A stretch of 25,829 nucleotides of DNA from SLRI01 sp964460465. GTDB taxonomy: Bacteria; Pseudomonadota; Alphaproteobacteria; Geminicoccales; Geminicoccaceae. This document shows, piece by piece, positions 1 to 7,969 of this stretch. The position numbers and the translations under genes were made by a program. Each line of letters opens with the position of its first letter. Position 1 is the stretch's first letter. Location of the stretch: NCBI GenBank assembly GCA_964460465.1, contig CAYWSB010000070.1, positions 1-25,829 of the forward strand, read 5' to 3'. Below the pieces are notes generated by a model. It was given only the letters and a program-made list of their open reading frames with translations, was not told the origin of the DNA and searched no databases.

Positions 1-125
1 ATCCCAAACAGGCAGATTCCACCTATGAGTGGCCCTAACTTCGGGGCTGGGTCACCGGCACGCAGACGGTCGTCGCCCGTAAAGAAGTCGATCAGGGCAC
101 AAGCGTCGGCGAGGTAGCGGCTCAA
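1..125 (-). CDS. PIN-domain toxin, N-terminal part, cut by window edge and possibly disrupted
   Basis: The reading begins with TTG at 125, overlapping the antitoxin stop by 4 nt (TTGA), the usual coupling in type II toxin-antitoxin pairs. The first residues, MSRYLADACALIDFFTGD, match the N-terminal strand of PIN-domain (VapC-like) ribonucleases, with the first metal-binding Asp at residue 7. After about residue 23 the reading (AGDPAPKLGPLIGGICLFG) no longer looks PIN-like, and bases 1-45 are less GC-rich than the neighbourhood. The gene may therefore be interrupted or frameshifted near position 55. The rest lies outside the window, so this cannot be settled here. PIN toxins cleave RNA and are held inactive by the partner antitoxin. 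Confidence 0.55.
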   Translation of the reverse strand, partial: MSRYLADACALIDFFTGDDRLRAGDPAPKLGPLIGGICLFG

Positions 126-379
126 GCGATACCCCACTCCCGCAACTCCTCCTCGCTCATCGGAGCGAGCGCGCGATCGATGTCCTCCCGGCTGAGGCCG
201 GACCGCTCGAAAGCCTCCCGCGCCGATCCGAAGCGCGGCCTCCCCTTGGCCGGCTCCACCGGCACCAGTCGCGCCACCGGCCGGTTCCGCTTCGTGATGA
301 CCACCTCCTCGCCCGCCGCCACCGCCTCGAGCAGCGCCGACAGCGACGTCTTCGCCTCGTAGACATTCACCTCACGCAT
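122..379 (-). CDS. Type II antitoxin, Phd/YefM family
   Basis: An 85-residue protein. The N-terminal half (MREVNVYEAKTSLSALLEAV, then EEVVITKRNRPVARLVP at about 24-40) is the classic Phd/YefM DNA-binding fold: a short strand, a helix and the VVITKRNRPVA hairpin. The C-terminal half (about 50-85) is the charged, probably disordered tail that neutralises the toxin. ATG at 379 is preceded by AAGGAA at good spacing. It overlaps the downstream PIN-toxin start, so the two are co-translated. Known family members repress their own promoter by binding palindromes; a candidate site, TGACCAGGTCA, lies at 423-433. The family assignment is confident; the toxin it neutralises is inferred from position. Confidence 0.88.
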   Translation of the reverse strand: MREVNVYEAKTSLSALLEAVAAGEEVVITKRNRPVARLVPVEPAKGRPRFGSAREAFERSGLSREDIDRALAPMSEEELREWGIA

Positions 380-405
380 GACGGATTCCTTGATGGTCGA
401 AAAGA

Positions 406-434
406 CGACTAGACCATTTTTCTGACCAGGTCAA
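406..434 (-). promoter_or_regulatory. Candidate toxin-antitoxin promoter with overlapping palindrome
   Basis: On the minus strand TTGACC (434-429) is followed after 17 nt by TAGTCG (411-406), a good -35 and a weak -10. The perfect palindrome TGACC-A-GGTCA (423-433) overlaps the -35, and TGGTC recurs in the spacer. This arrangement fits Phd/YefM autorepression, but no factor can be named from sequence. Confidence 0.4.
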
Positions 435-460
435 TGTCGACCACCGCGCGACGCAACGAT

Positions 461-528
461 GTGGGGCAAGTGACTTCCCCCACGCCTGCTTCAGGGTCGT
501 GGCGGGGAGCGGGGAGGATTCTCCTTCC
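461..528. repeat. GC-rich hairpin repeat, copy D
   Basis: Arms 461-471 (GTGGGGCAAGT) and 473-483 (ACTTCCCCCAC) pair over 11 positions with one mismatch around a single central base. The right flank (CACGCCTGCTTC) resembles the flank of the copy at 24865, and GGGGAGGATTCTCC at 511-524 resembles hairpin 1 of the copy at 23712. It lies between the antitoxin and the 3' end of the zinc dehydrogenase gene. There is no T-tract, so a plain intrinsic terminator is unlikely. Confidence 0.5.
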
Positions 529-593
529 GGCGTGCGCCGCTCGTTCTGCCGATGCGCAGACTCTGCGGCGTGCGCGCCGGGAGGCGCCGGTGG

Positions 594-1754
594 TCAGGCT
601 TCAGCCGCCAGCAGCTCGGGAAAGGGCACGATCGTGGACTTGACGGTGCGCATCGCCATGGCATCGGCAACCGCGCGGTTCACCCCGTCCTCGTCGAAGG
701 GGTAGATCGTCTGCATGTCGAGCCAGGGATAGCGGTCGGCCGCCAGATGCAGCATCTTCACCCCCAGCGCCAGGTCGTTCTCGGTGAACGCCCATGACCC
801 CATGATGGTGATGTCCTTGGCGACGAAGCGGTGCCAGTTGGTCATGATGGCACCGGCGTCGGTGAACTGACCCATCTCGATGTAGAAGCCCGAATCGCGC
901 AGGAACTCGATCCCCTCCGGCCCTGCCGTCGGGTGGCCGGTGCAGTCCATCACGAGGTCGGCGCCATGGCCGCCGCAGAGCTCGCGCACCAGGGCGATGC
1001 GCGCCTCGGAATCGGTGATCCGGGTGATGTCGACCGTGGCGGCGGCCCCGAACCGTCGCGCCAGCTCGAGCCGGGGCGATTCCGGCGCACCCACGCAGAC
1101 GACCTTGCCGGCACCCATCTCCCGGGCCGCGGCGACGGCCAGGATGCCGATCGGGCCCGAGCCCTGGATCACCACCGTGTCGCCCCATTTGAACCCGCCC
1201 ATGCGCTGGGCCCGGGCGAAGCCGCGGATAGTCGAGGTGATCGGCTCCGCGAGGGCACCGAGCCTGAGCGGCATGTCGTCGGGCAGCTTGTAGATCTTGG
1301 TGCCCGGCAGCATCTCCAGGTCGACATAGACATACTCCGCCCAGCCGCCCCAGAGATGCGGCGCCTTGTCGAAGCCCAGATAGCGGCCATAGTAGACCGG
1401 GGTCTGGCAGCGGTTCGAATGCTCGGGGTAGTGCTTGCAGTAATGGCAGGCACCGCAGGGCATGAAGGGCGGGATCATGATCTTCGACCCTTCGCCGATC
1501 GGCTGGTCCATCCAGTCCGTCTTCAGCTCCGGGCCGATCTCCGCGACGACGCCCGAGATCTCGTGCCCCAGCGTGAAGGGCCAGGGCAGGGGCCTCGGCC
1601 AGTGGCCTTTCAGGATATGCAGGTCCGTCCCGCACACGCCGCAGGCCGCGACCTTGATCAAGGCGGCCTGCCGCCCGATCGTGGGCCACGGGACCTCGCG
1701 GATCTCGGCTCGCGCACCGGGGCCCGAACAGGTCGAGACGCGGATCGTCGACAT
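594..1754 (-). CDS. Zinc-dependent medium-chain dehydrogenase (alcohol/threonine dehydrogenase-like)
   Basis: A 386-residue cytosolic oxidoreductase of the MDR/GroES-like superfamily. The catalytic zinc site is seen as CGVCGTDLH (C41) and GHE (H64-E65). A structural zinc lobe has C100, C103, C106 and C116, with a slightly longer last spacing than usual. A Rossmann GSGPIG loop marks NAD(P) binding. ATG at 1754 was chosen over an upstream ATG at 1814 because GGGAGGA lies just before it and the family N-terminus (MSTIRVSTC) begins there. Related enzymes oxidise alcohols, polyols or sugars; the substrate is not readable here. Its position in a window with a sugar-type transporter and two more dehydrogenases suggests carbohydrate catabolism (inference). 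Confidence 0.85.
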   Translation of the reverse strand: MSTIRVSTCSGPGARAEIREVPWPTIGRQAALIKVAACGVCGTDLHILKGHWPRPLPWPFTLGHEISGVVAEIGPELKTDWMDQPIGEGSKIMIPPFMPCGACHYCKHYPEHSNRCQTPVYYGRYLGFDKAPHLWGGWAEYVYVDLEMLPGTKIYKLPDDMPLRLGALAEPITSTIRGFARAQRMGGFKWGDTVVIQGSGPIGILAVAAAREMGAGKVVCVGAPESPRLELARRFGAAATVDITRITDSEARIALVRELCGGHGADLVMDCTGHPTAGPEGIEFLRDSGFYIEMGQFTDAGAIMTNWHRFVAKDITIMGSWAFTENDLALGVKMLHLAADRYPWLDMQTIYPFDEDGVNRAVADAMAMRTVKSTIVPFPELLAAEA

Positions 1755-1905
1755 GGGGTCCTCCCGGTGTGCGGGCAGCTCCGGCCCTGTGTCCATCGCG
1801 CGATCGACGTTCAAGCCCCTCCATCCTACCAGAACGGCCGGCCCTGGTCATGGCCGCGGCCCCCAGCTGCGCCACCGCGGCCGCCATTCCGGCGGATCGC
1901 GGCGA

Positions 1906-1927
1906 AGGCACGTTGCAGGGCGTGCCT
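1906..1927 (-). terminator. Weak stem-loop downstream of the EAL-like gene
   Basis: AGGCACG (1906-1912) pairs perfectly with CGTGCCT (1921-1927) around an 8-nt loop, 52 nt beyond the stop of the gene at 1979-3142. Only a very short T-run follows, so termination is a guess. Confidence 0.2.
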
Positions 1928-1978
1928 CCCCGCCATCTTCTTTCGGCCCTGAGCCTGCGAAGGTGTCGCCGGCCGGCG

Positions 1979-3142
1979 TCAGGCCGCGGCCTCCTGGCTC
2001 GCCGCCTCCCGTGCCGTCTTGGCCAGCCGGTCGATCAGCCAGCCCTGGTAGTGGCGGATGCCGAGCCGGTGGCCGAGCTCGAGGGCGAGCTTGTCGTCGG
2101 CCTGGGTGAGGATCAGCCGGTCGGGGTCGAGCCGGCGCAGCGCCTCGAGGTGGTCCGGGCGGGCAAGAAGCGGCAGCCGGGCCTTGTCGAAGACCAGCTT
2201 CAGCCAGTCGGCGTCGAGCCGGTCGAGCGGCAGCAGCGGCAGCGCCTCGATGCCGATCCGGTCGATCGCGATCCTGAACCCCGCCTCGCGCATCTCGGCC
2301 AGGGCCCGGCTGCCCTGGGCCGCGTCGCGGAGCGCGTCGAGCCAGTGCAGCTCGATCGTGAGCCGGCCCCGCTCCGCCTCGTCGAGGCACTTGAGCAGCC
2401 GGCGGTACTCGTCGGTGGCCCAGGCGGCGTGGCCGAGGTTGAGGCCGATCCGCTGCCGCCGCCAGGGCCGGTTGAGCAGGAGCGCCACCAGCATCAGGCG
2501 GTCGAGATGGCGGCAGAGCTCGAAGAAGAGCGGGGTGTCCGGCTCGACCTCGACCAGCGGAAAGAACGCCGCGCCGAGGTCGGCGAGGCTCGTGAACTGC
2601 TCGGCATAGGCCACCGGCCAGCCGCCGTCCCGCCGGTGCACCGCCTGGCGACGGACGAAGGGCTCGAGATCCACGCCGTCCAGCCGGGCCTCGATCACCG
2701 CCAGCCGGGCCGGGGTGAGGGGGCCGGCCAGCGCCTCGGGCTCGGCCGCGGCGGGATCGGCCGCCGCCGCGGCGGCCGCCTCGTGCAGGGTCTGCAGCCG
2801 CTCGCGCAGGTCCGCGTAGCCTTCGGGCAGGCTGAAGGTCTCGAGGATCGTCTCGATCCGGGTGCCGTCGCGCCAGGCCTCGGATTCCAGCGTGAGCAGG
2901 TGCTTGAGGGCCGCGTGGGTGGCCGCGTCCTCGGCCGAGAGGCATAGCCGGTGGCCCTCGAGCTCGACCAGCTCGGCGCCGCGCTCGGCGGCCAGCTCGC
3001 CGATGCTGTTCCTGAAATAATGGTAGCGGGCCGCACTGCCCATGATGTAGGGCGAGGCTCCCAGGTGCACGAGGCTGATGCCGGCCCGGGCCTTGCGGCG
3101 GGCCAGCCGGCGGGCGTGCTGGATGAGGTCGTCGATCGGCAT
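1979..3142 (-). CDS. Degenerate EAL-domain-like protein
   Basis: A 387-residue soluble protein. The C-terminal half follows the EAL phosphodiesterase plan: a glutamate-rich strand (FFPLVEVEP), an LNLG strand with the conserved Asn, IELHWLD in place of the LELTES strand, GFRIAIDRIG in place of GxxxALDDFG, DWLKL in place of DxLKID, and a final LGIRHYQGWLIDR like LG....QGF. The EAL motif itself and the second Asp of the DD pair are missing, so c-di-GMP hydrolysis is unlikely; a sensing or scaffold role would be inference. The N-terminal 170 residues are unassigned and include an Ala-rich linker. ATG at 3142 (GAGG just upstream) is preferred to ATG at 3196, but this is not certain. Confidence 0.6.
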   Translation of the reverse strand: MPIDDLIQHARRLARRKARAGISLVHLGASPYIMGSAARYHYFRNSIGELAAERGAELVELEGHRLCLSAEDAATHAALKHLLTLESEAWRDGTRIETILETFSLPEGYADLRERLQTLHEAAAAAAADPAAAEPEALAGPLTPARLAVIEARLDGVDLEPFVRRQAVHRRDGGWPVAYAEQFTSLADLGAAFFPLVEVEPDTPLFFELCRHLDRLMLVALLLNRPWRRQRIGLNLGHAAWATDEYRRLLKCLDEAERGRLTIELHWLDALRDAAQGSRALAEMREAGFRIAIDRIGIEALPLLPLDRLDADWLKLVFDKARLPLLARPDHLEALRRLDPDRLILTQADDKLALELGHRLGIRHYQGWLIDRLAKTAREAASQEAAA

Positions 3143-3264
3143 GGGCCTCGGGGCTCGTCGTCCTGGCCGGCCGCGGGGCGGGGTGCCGCCGACCATCTCC
3201 CTAATGCCACCGCCAGGGTTAACGGGCGCCTAACGTCGCCGGAAAGATGGGGAGGATCGTTCGC

Positions 3265-4323
3265 ATGACCGAGCAGCGCTGGGCCGCCGCCGCCCTGGTG
3301 GGCTTCGCCGACAAGCTCCTGGCCGCGGCCGGGTTCGAGGCCGAGAAGGCGACCGTCACGGCCGAGCTCCTGGTCGAGGCCGACCTCTTGGGCCACACCA
3401 CCCACGGCCTGCAGCTCCTGGCCCCCTACATCGCCGAGGCCCTGGCCGGGCGGATGAAGGTCGCGGGCCAGCCCCGGGTGATCGCCGACTTCCCGGCGGC
3501 CTTGACCTGGGACGGCGACCGGCTGCCCGGCGTCTGGCTCACCGACAAGGCCCTGGCCGAGGCCGTCGCCCGGGCGGAGACCCAGGGCACGGCCGTGGTC
3601 ACCATCCGCCGCAGCCACCACATCGCCTGCCTCGCCGCCTTCCTGACCCGGGCCACCGACCGGGGCATGCTGGCGATCATCACCTCGAGCGACCCCTCGG
3701 TCGCCTCGGTCGCCCCCTTCGGCGGCCGGGTGCCGCTCTACACGCCCGACCCCATCGCCGTCGGCATCCCGACCACCGGCGATCCGATCCTCGTCGACAT
3801 CAGCGCCTCGATCACCACCAACGGCCTCTCCGGCCGCTACGCCGCCGAGGGCCGGCGGATGCCACATCCCTGGCTGCTCGACGCCGACGGCAACCCGACC
3901 GACGATCCCCGCGTGGTCGCCGGGGCCGAGCCGCCGGGCTCGATCCTGCCGGTGGGCGGGCTCGACCACGGCCACAAGGGCTACGGGCTCGGGCTGATGA
4001 TCGAGGCCCTGACCCAGGGCCTCTCCGGCTACGGCCGGGCCGAGGCACCAAGCGACTGGGGCGCCTCGGTCACCGTCCAGGTGATGGACCCGGCCTGCTT
4101 CGGCGGCCGCGAGGCCTTCGTGCGCGAGACCGGCTGGCTCGCCGACGCCTGCCGGGCGAACCCGCCGCGGCCCGGCGTCGATCGCGTCCGCCTGCCGGGG
4201 GAGAACGGCCTCGCCAGGAAGCGTGCCGCGCTCGCCGACGGTGTCGCCCTCTATCCCGGCATCATGGCGAAGCTCACCGCGGTGGCGGCCGAGCACGGCG
4301 TGACCCCGCCGGCCCCGCTCTAG
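3265..4323 (+). CDS. Ldh_2-family NAD(P)-dependent oxidoreductase (malate/lactate/sulfolactate dehydrogenase type)
   Basis: A 352-residue member of the family that reduces or oxidises 2-hydroxy acids (malate, L-lactate, sulfolactate, ureidoglycolate) with NAD(P). Visible signatures are HTTHGLQLLAPYI near the N-terminus, the RRSHHIA segment carrying the catalytic His, the DPIAVGIPT loop, and GHKGYGLGLMIEALTQGLSG in the C-terminal half. ATG at 3265 was chosen because GGGGAGGA ends 9 nt upstream; an in-frame ATG at 3247 would put this ribosome site inside the gene. It is convergent with the permease gene, with only 18 nt between stops. The substrate cannot be read from sequence; context suggests sugar-acid or polyol oxidation. 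Confidence 0.85.
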   Translation: MTEQRWAAAALVGFADKLLAAAGFEAEKATVTAELLVEADLLGHTTHGLQLLAPYIAEALAGRMKVAGQPRVIADFPAALTWDGDRLPGVWLTDKALAEAVARAETQGTAVVTIRRSHHIACLAAFLTRATDRGMLAIITSSDPSVASVAPFGGRVPLYTPDPIAVGIPTTGDPILVDISASITTNGLSGRYAAEGRRMPHPWLLDADGNPTDDPRVVAGAEPPGSILPVGGLDHGHKGYGLGLMIEALTQGLSGYGRAEAPSDWGASVTVQVMDPACFGGREAFVRETGWLADACRANPPRPGVDRVRLPGENGLARKRAALADGVALYPGIMAKLTAVAAEHGVTPPAPL

Positions 4324-4341
4324 GCGCAGGCCCCGCGCGGC

Positions 4342-5223
4342 TCAGGACTTGAGCCCGCCCTCCATCAGGCCCTTGAAGAAGAGCTTCTGGGCGAACATGA
4401 AGGCGATCAGGCCGGGCACGGTGACGATGACGTAGACCGCGGCGATGCGCGGCCAGGCCCACTGGCCGAGGCCGCCCGCGGCGTGTGCCAGCATCACCGG
4501 CACGGTCCGCGCACTCTGGTCGTTGGTCAGGGTCGAGCAGAGCAGGTACTCGCCCCAGGCGGTGACGAAGTTGACGATGATCACCACCACGAGCCCGTTG
4601 CGGACCAGCGGCAGGCCGACCATCCAGAGGCACTTCCAGGGGCCCGCCCCGTCGATCTTGGCGGCGTCGAACAGTTCGCCCGGGACGAGCTGGAAGACGC
4701 TGCGCATGATCAGCACGGAGATGGCGAGACTCAGCGTCACGTAGGGGAGGATCAGCCCGGCGGTGCTGTTGATCAGCCCGAGGCTGCTCTGGATCTCGTA
4801 GATCGTGATGATCGCCACCACCCGGGTCGGGAAGTAGAGCGAGGCGATCAGCATGCCCACGATCCAGGCCTTGCCGCCGAACTTGAGGTGGACGAGCGCG
4901 TAGCCGGCGAGGACGGCGGCGGCCGTGGTGATCAGGACGGTGAAGCCGGTGACGTAGATGCTGTTGAAGAGGTTGATCGGCAGGGTGTCGATCTTCTGCA
5001 CCACGTAGGCGTAGTGCGTGAAGTCGAACTGGCGTGGCCAGAGATTGCCGCGCATCGAATCCGGCAGCGACTTGATCGACAGCAGCAGCACCCAGAGCAG
5101 CGGCAGGATGATGATCGCACAGAAGAAGATGATGACCGCGTGGCGGATCACCGCCGCCCGGTCGATCGGCCGGCCCTCCCGGCGGGCGACGGCGGCGGCG
5201 AGCGGCTGGGTGCGCGCGGCCAT
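4342..5223 (-). CDS. Carbohydrate ABC transporter permease, MalG type
   Basis: A 293-residue inner-membrane protein with about six transmembrane segments, beginning after a basic cytoplasmic tail. The EAA loop that contacts the ATPase is at ELFDAAKIDGAGPWKCLW with G....LP following, the form typical of CUT1 sugar permeases. It starts 6 nt after the stop of the partner permease, so the two are co-transcribed and probably translationally coupled. It is the last gene of the transport cluster; no ATPase follows, because the next gene runs in the opposite direction. Confidence 0.88.
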   Translation of the reverse strand: MAARTQPLAAAVARREGRPIDRAAVIRHAVIIFFCAIIILPLLWVLLLSIKSLPDSMRGNLWPRQFDFTHYAYVVQKIDTLPINLFNSIYVTGFTVLITTAAAVLAGYALVHLKFGGKAWIVGMLIASLYFPTRVVAIITIYEIQSSLGLINSTAGLILPYVTLSLAISVLIMRSVFQLVPGELFDAAKIDGAGPWKCLWMVGLPLVRNGLVVVIIVNFVTAWGEYLLCSTLTNDQSARTVPVMLAHAAGGLGQWAWPRIAAVYVIVTVPGLIAFMFAQKLFFKGLMEGGLKS

Positions 5224-5229
5224 CGCGGC

Positions 5230-6156
5230 TCAGCCCTTGCGCCGGAAGAGGTAGAGCAGGCCGGCGACGAACACCATCATCACCAGGGCCCCGATCATCC
5301 CGATCGCCGCGGCGAAGCCCTGCCGCCAGAGGCCGGTCTTGAACGCCTGGTCGTACATGAAGATCGTCCAGGTGTAGGTCGGCGACTCGCGGTTGAACCC
5401 GCCGAAGATCAGGTACTCGTCGATCACCGCCATCGAGGTGCCGAAGCGCAGCACGATCAGGATCATCATGATCGGCTGCAATTGCGGCAGCGTGACGTTC
5501 CAGAAGATCTGCCACTCGTTGGCACCGTCGACGCGGGCCGCCTCGGTCAGCTCCTTGGGGATGGCAGCGAGGCCGGCGAGGAAGAAGATCGTGTGGTAGC
5601 CGAGCCCCCACCAGACCTCCATGACGGCGATCGCCGGCAGCGTCAGCGGCGTGCCGCCCAGCCACTGCGGGGCCGTCTGGATAGTGAACAGACCCAGGAC
5701 CTCGACCAGGAAGTGATTGATGGGCCCCACCTGGAAATTGTACATCCACTTCCAGAGCACGAAGATCAGCGTGCTCGGGATCACCGCCGGGATCAGGATG
5801 ATCACCCGGTAGACCGTGGCGACCCGCTGGTCGCGCACCCGGTCGACCAGGATCGCGAGGAGCAGCGGCAGGATGATCGTCCCCGGCAGGAACATCGCCG
5901 TGAACAGCGCCGCCCGCCCCAGGCCGGCCCACATCAAGGGATCGTTCAGCGCCTCGACATAGTTGGCGAGACCGATCCAGTTGGCCGGCTGGTTGGTCAG
6001 GAACTGGTAGTCGGTGAAGCTGATCCAGACGACCCGGACGATCGGCCAGACCTGGTAGCCGACGAAGAACGCCAGCGCCGGGAAGAGGAACAGCCAGATG
6101 TTGCTGCGCTCGGCCAGCCTCGCCGCCGCCCCGCGGCCGTCGATGGACGCCGCCAC
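5230..6156 (-). CDS. Carbohydrate ABC transporter permease, MalF type
   Basis: A 308-residue inner-membrane permease with about six transmembrane segments and an EAA loop at ELTEAARVDGANEWQIFW followed by NVTLPQL. These features and its position before a MalG-type subunit place it in the CUT1 sugar/polyol family. The start codon is GTG at 6156, with AGGGA about 10 nt upstream. It lies 87 nt downstream of the binding-protein gene, and that gap holds a strong hairpin. It forms the translocation pore with the product of 4342-5223. Confidence 0.88.
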   Translation of the reverse strand: MAASIDGRGAAARLAERSNIWLFLFPALAFFVGYQVWPIVRVVWISFTDYQFLTNQPANWIGLANYVEALNDPLMWAGLGRAALFTAMFLPGTIILPLLLAILVDRVRDQRVATVYRVIILIPAVIPSTLIFVLWKWMYNFQVGPINHFLVEVLGLFTIQTAPQWLGGTPLTLPAIAVMEVWWGLGYHTIFFLAGLAAIPKELTEAARVDGANEWQIFWNVTLPQLQPIMMILIVLRFGTSMAVIDEYLIFGGFNRESPTYTWTIFMYDQAFKTGLWRQGFAAAIGMIGALVMMVFVAGLLYLFRRKG

Positions 6157-6181
6157 GTTCAGCGGTCCCTGACCTGAAACC

Positions 6182-6210
6182 CGCCGGCAGCCGCAGTGCG
6201 GCTGCCGGCG
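6182..6210 (-). other. Perfect inverted repeat between binding-protein and permease genes
   Basis: CGCCGGCAGCCGCA (6182-6195) and TGCGGCTGCCGGCG (6197-6210) are exact reverse complements around one base, giving a very stable hairpin in the mRNA. There is no T-tract. In malE-malF-type operons a hairpin at this place limits transcription or decay past the abundant binding-protein message, and the same role is inferred here. Confidence 0.6.
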
Positions 6211-6243
6211 CCCGGCGCCTCGCGTCGGCCGATCAAGTGACCG

Positions 6244-7620
6244 CTAGCCGCCGCGCTTCATCTCGGCCTGGACGGCCTCGACGACGTTGGCCAGTGCCAC
6301 CCGCGGATCGCTCTCGCTCCCGGTCAGATAGGCCTCCCAGATCGGCTTGCCGATGACGAACTGCTGCAGGCCGAAGAGGTGGTTGGTGATCGCCTTGGCG
6401 CGGTCGAGCTGGCCGCGGACCAGATCGACGAAGGGCGGCATCCACTCGGGCCGGTCGGCCGCCCAGTCGGCGTAGATCGAGGCATAGGGCGGCAACTGGC
6501 CCGGGTGCGCGGTGGGCGTGCCGGCGATCGAGTCCTGCCAGATCTGCTGGTTGTACGTCAGCGCGCGGACGTATTCCGCCGCCTTCTCCTTGTTCTGGCC
6601 GTGCTTGAACAACGCCGCACCGGTGGTCCAGAAGACCGTCGAGCCCTCGCCGTTGGCGAACCTGGGCAGGCCCGCCATCTGCAGCTTGGTCGGGTCGTCC
6701 CAGTACTGCGCCATGCGCAGGGGCGCGTTGAAGTACTTCGTGTAGTAGCCCACCCGCTGCGCCGCGAAGGCGACCTCGTCGGGCGTGCCGTTGACGCCGC
6801 CGTCGCTGGTCCCGGCGAGCAGGATGTCGGGATTGGCCAGCGCCATGAGCTCCTTCATCAGCATCAGCGCCTCGACGGCGGCGTCGCTGGTGAAGTCGAA
6901 CAGGCCCTCCGACGTGTAGACGTCGGTCGAGAGCGAATGCGTCATCGGCGCCAGCGAGCGCCAGCCGTGCGCGTCGAAGGTGGCGCCATAGGGTGCCGCC
7001 CCGGAATCCGCCACCGCCCTCGCCGCCTCGAGATAGGCGTCCCAGGTCTCGGGCACGGCGTCGCCGATGCCGGCCTGCTCGGTGATGCCCGAGTGCCAGC
7101 TCATGCCGATGACGTCGAGCAGGAACGGCCAGCTGTAGAGCTTGCCGTCGATCGAGCACTCCTCGCGGATCGCCGGCAGGATGTCGTCGAGCACGTCGGC
7201 CGGGATGTAGTCGTCCCAGGGCTCGATCACGTCGGCCTCGATCATCGCCGACATCTCGACGAACGGCGTCTGGCCGACATAGACGTCCCAGGTGCTCTGC
7301 TGGCTCCTCGCCTCGGCGACGAAGCGCTCGATCCCGAAGCCCTCTACCGGGGCGATCTGGAAGTTGAGGCCCGGGAACTGCGCGTTGACCTGCGGGATGC
7401 TCGGGTGGAGGTCGTTGATCCACTGGTAGAAGGTGGGGGTCAGCGGCCGCTCCTGCGCCCAGGCCGGCCCGCCCAGCCGCGTGGCGACGCTCACGCCGGC
7501 GAGGCCCAGCCCCGCGGTCAGCGTCCGCGAAAGAAAGCCGCGGCGGTCGATCTCGCCCCGTGCCAGGCGCTGCCGCCACAGCTCCTGAAGGATCAGCTCC
7601 TGCTCCCGACGACCGGCCAT
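6244..7620 (-). CDS. Extracellular solute-binding protein, sugar ABC transporter, Tat-exported
   Basis: A 458-residue periplasmic binding protein of the family-1 (MalE-like) type. A long basic N-region precedes a twin-arginine motif, DRRGFLSRTL (residues 25-34), then a hydrophobic stretch and an A-W-A cleavage site near residue 55, so export is probably by Tat after folding. The mature part shows the usual two-lobe pattern, with a hinge-like KLYSWPFLLDVIGMSWH segment. ATG at 7620 was chosen for the GGAGGA 8 nt upstream; an in-frame ATG at 7659 has no such site. It is the first gene of the transporter unit and has a clear promoter and palindrome upstream. The ligand is unknown. Confidence 0.88.
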   Translation of the reverse strand: MAGRREQELILQELWRQRLARGEIDRRGFLSRTLTAGLGLAGVSVATRLGGPAWAQERPLTPTFYQWINDLHPSIPQVNAQFPGLNFQIAPVEGFGIERFVAEARSQQSTWDVYVGQTPFVEMSAMIEADVIEPWDDYIPADVLDDILPAIREECSIDGKLYSWPFLLDVIGMSWHSGITEQAGIGDAVPETWDAYLEAARAVADSGAAPYGATFDAHGWRSLAPMTHSLSTDVYTSEGLFDFTSDAAVEALMLMKELMALANPDILLAGTSDGGVNGTPDEVAFAAQRVGYYTKYFNAPLRMAQYWDDPTKLQMAGLPRFANGEGSTVFWTTGAALFKHGQNKEKAAEYVRALTYNQQIWQDSIAGTPTAHPGQLPPYASIYADWAADRPEWMPPFVDLVRGQLDRAKAITNHLFGLQQFVIGKPIWEAYLTGSESDPRVALANVVEAVQAEMKRGG

Positions 7621-7654
7621 CGCGACGTCCTCCGTGGCTTGTTTTGTCTTGATT

Positions 7655-7701
7655 CGCAATTGCGTATCCAGACCCTATACCGCCCGCGAGCCGCTTGGCA
7701 A
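7655..7701 (-). promoter_or_regulatory. Sigma-70-like promoter and operator of the sugar transporter
   Basis: On the minus strand TTGCCA (7701-7696), a 16-nt spacer and TATAGG (7679-7674) form a good promoter. Ten bases downstream of the -10 lies the perfect palindrome CGCAATTGCG (7664-7655), covering the expected start of transcription, a typical LacI- or GntR-type repressor position. No such regulator gene is in the window. Confidence 0.55.
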
Positions 7702-7741
7702 CGGGCAAGCTCGAGCCTCGATGCGAATGGCCGTGGCCGGG

Positions 7742-7969
7742 CTAGGGCGGCGGTGGCCGGGTCAGGCCGCGCGGCGCCTCGGCCTCGGCCGCGGGGCCGG
7801 CCGCGGTCCCGTCGCCGGGCCCTTCGCGCCGCAGGATGACAAACTCGCCGCGCGGCCCCGAGAAGAGGCCGGGCCCGGCGTTCAGCTCGCCCGCGACCGG
7901 CGGCTCGAACGGCTCCATGCCGGCACAGGCGGCCAGCAGCAGCACCAGGGCGGCGGCCACCGTGCGCAT
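7742..7969 (-). CDS. Small predicted lipoprotein
   Basis: A 75-residue protein with a short signal peptide and a lipobox LAAC (residues 12-15), so Cys15 would be lipidated. The mature part of about 60 residues is Pro/Gly/Ala-rich, contains GEFVILRRE, and matches no family I recognise. Its ATG shares one base with the stop of the porin gene (TGATG), so it is made by translational coupling with the porin and may assist or anchor it (inference). It follows Met1-Arg2 with little charge, but the hydrophobic core is clear. Confidence 0.6.
   Translation of the reverse strand: MRTVAAALVLLLAACAGMEPFEPPVAGELNAGPGLFSGPRGEFVILRREGPGDGTAAGPAAEAEAPRGLTRPPPP

Noticed and set aside
4483..6177. A 564-residue open frame on the plus strand opposite the two permeases
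   Set aside because: Composition is dominated by Asp, Arg, His and Gln with no domain or membrane pattern; it is a shadow of very GC-rich coding on the other strand.
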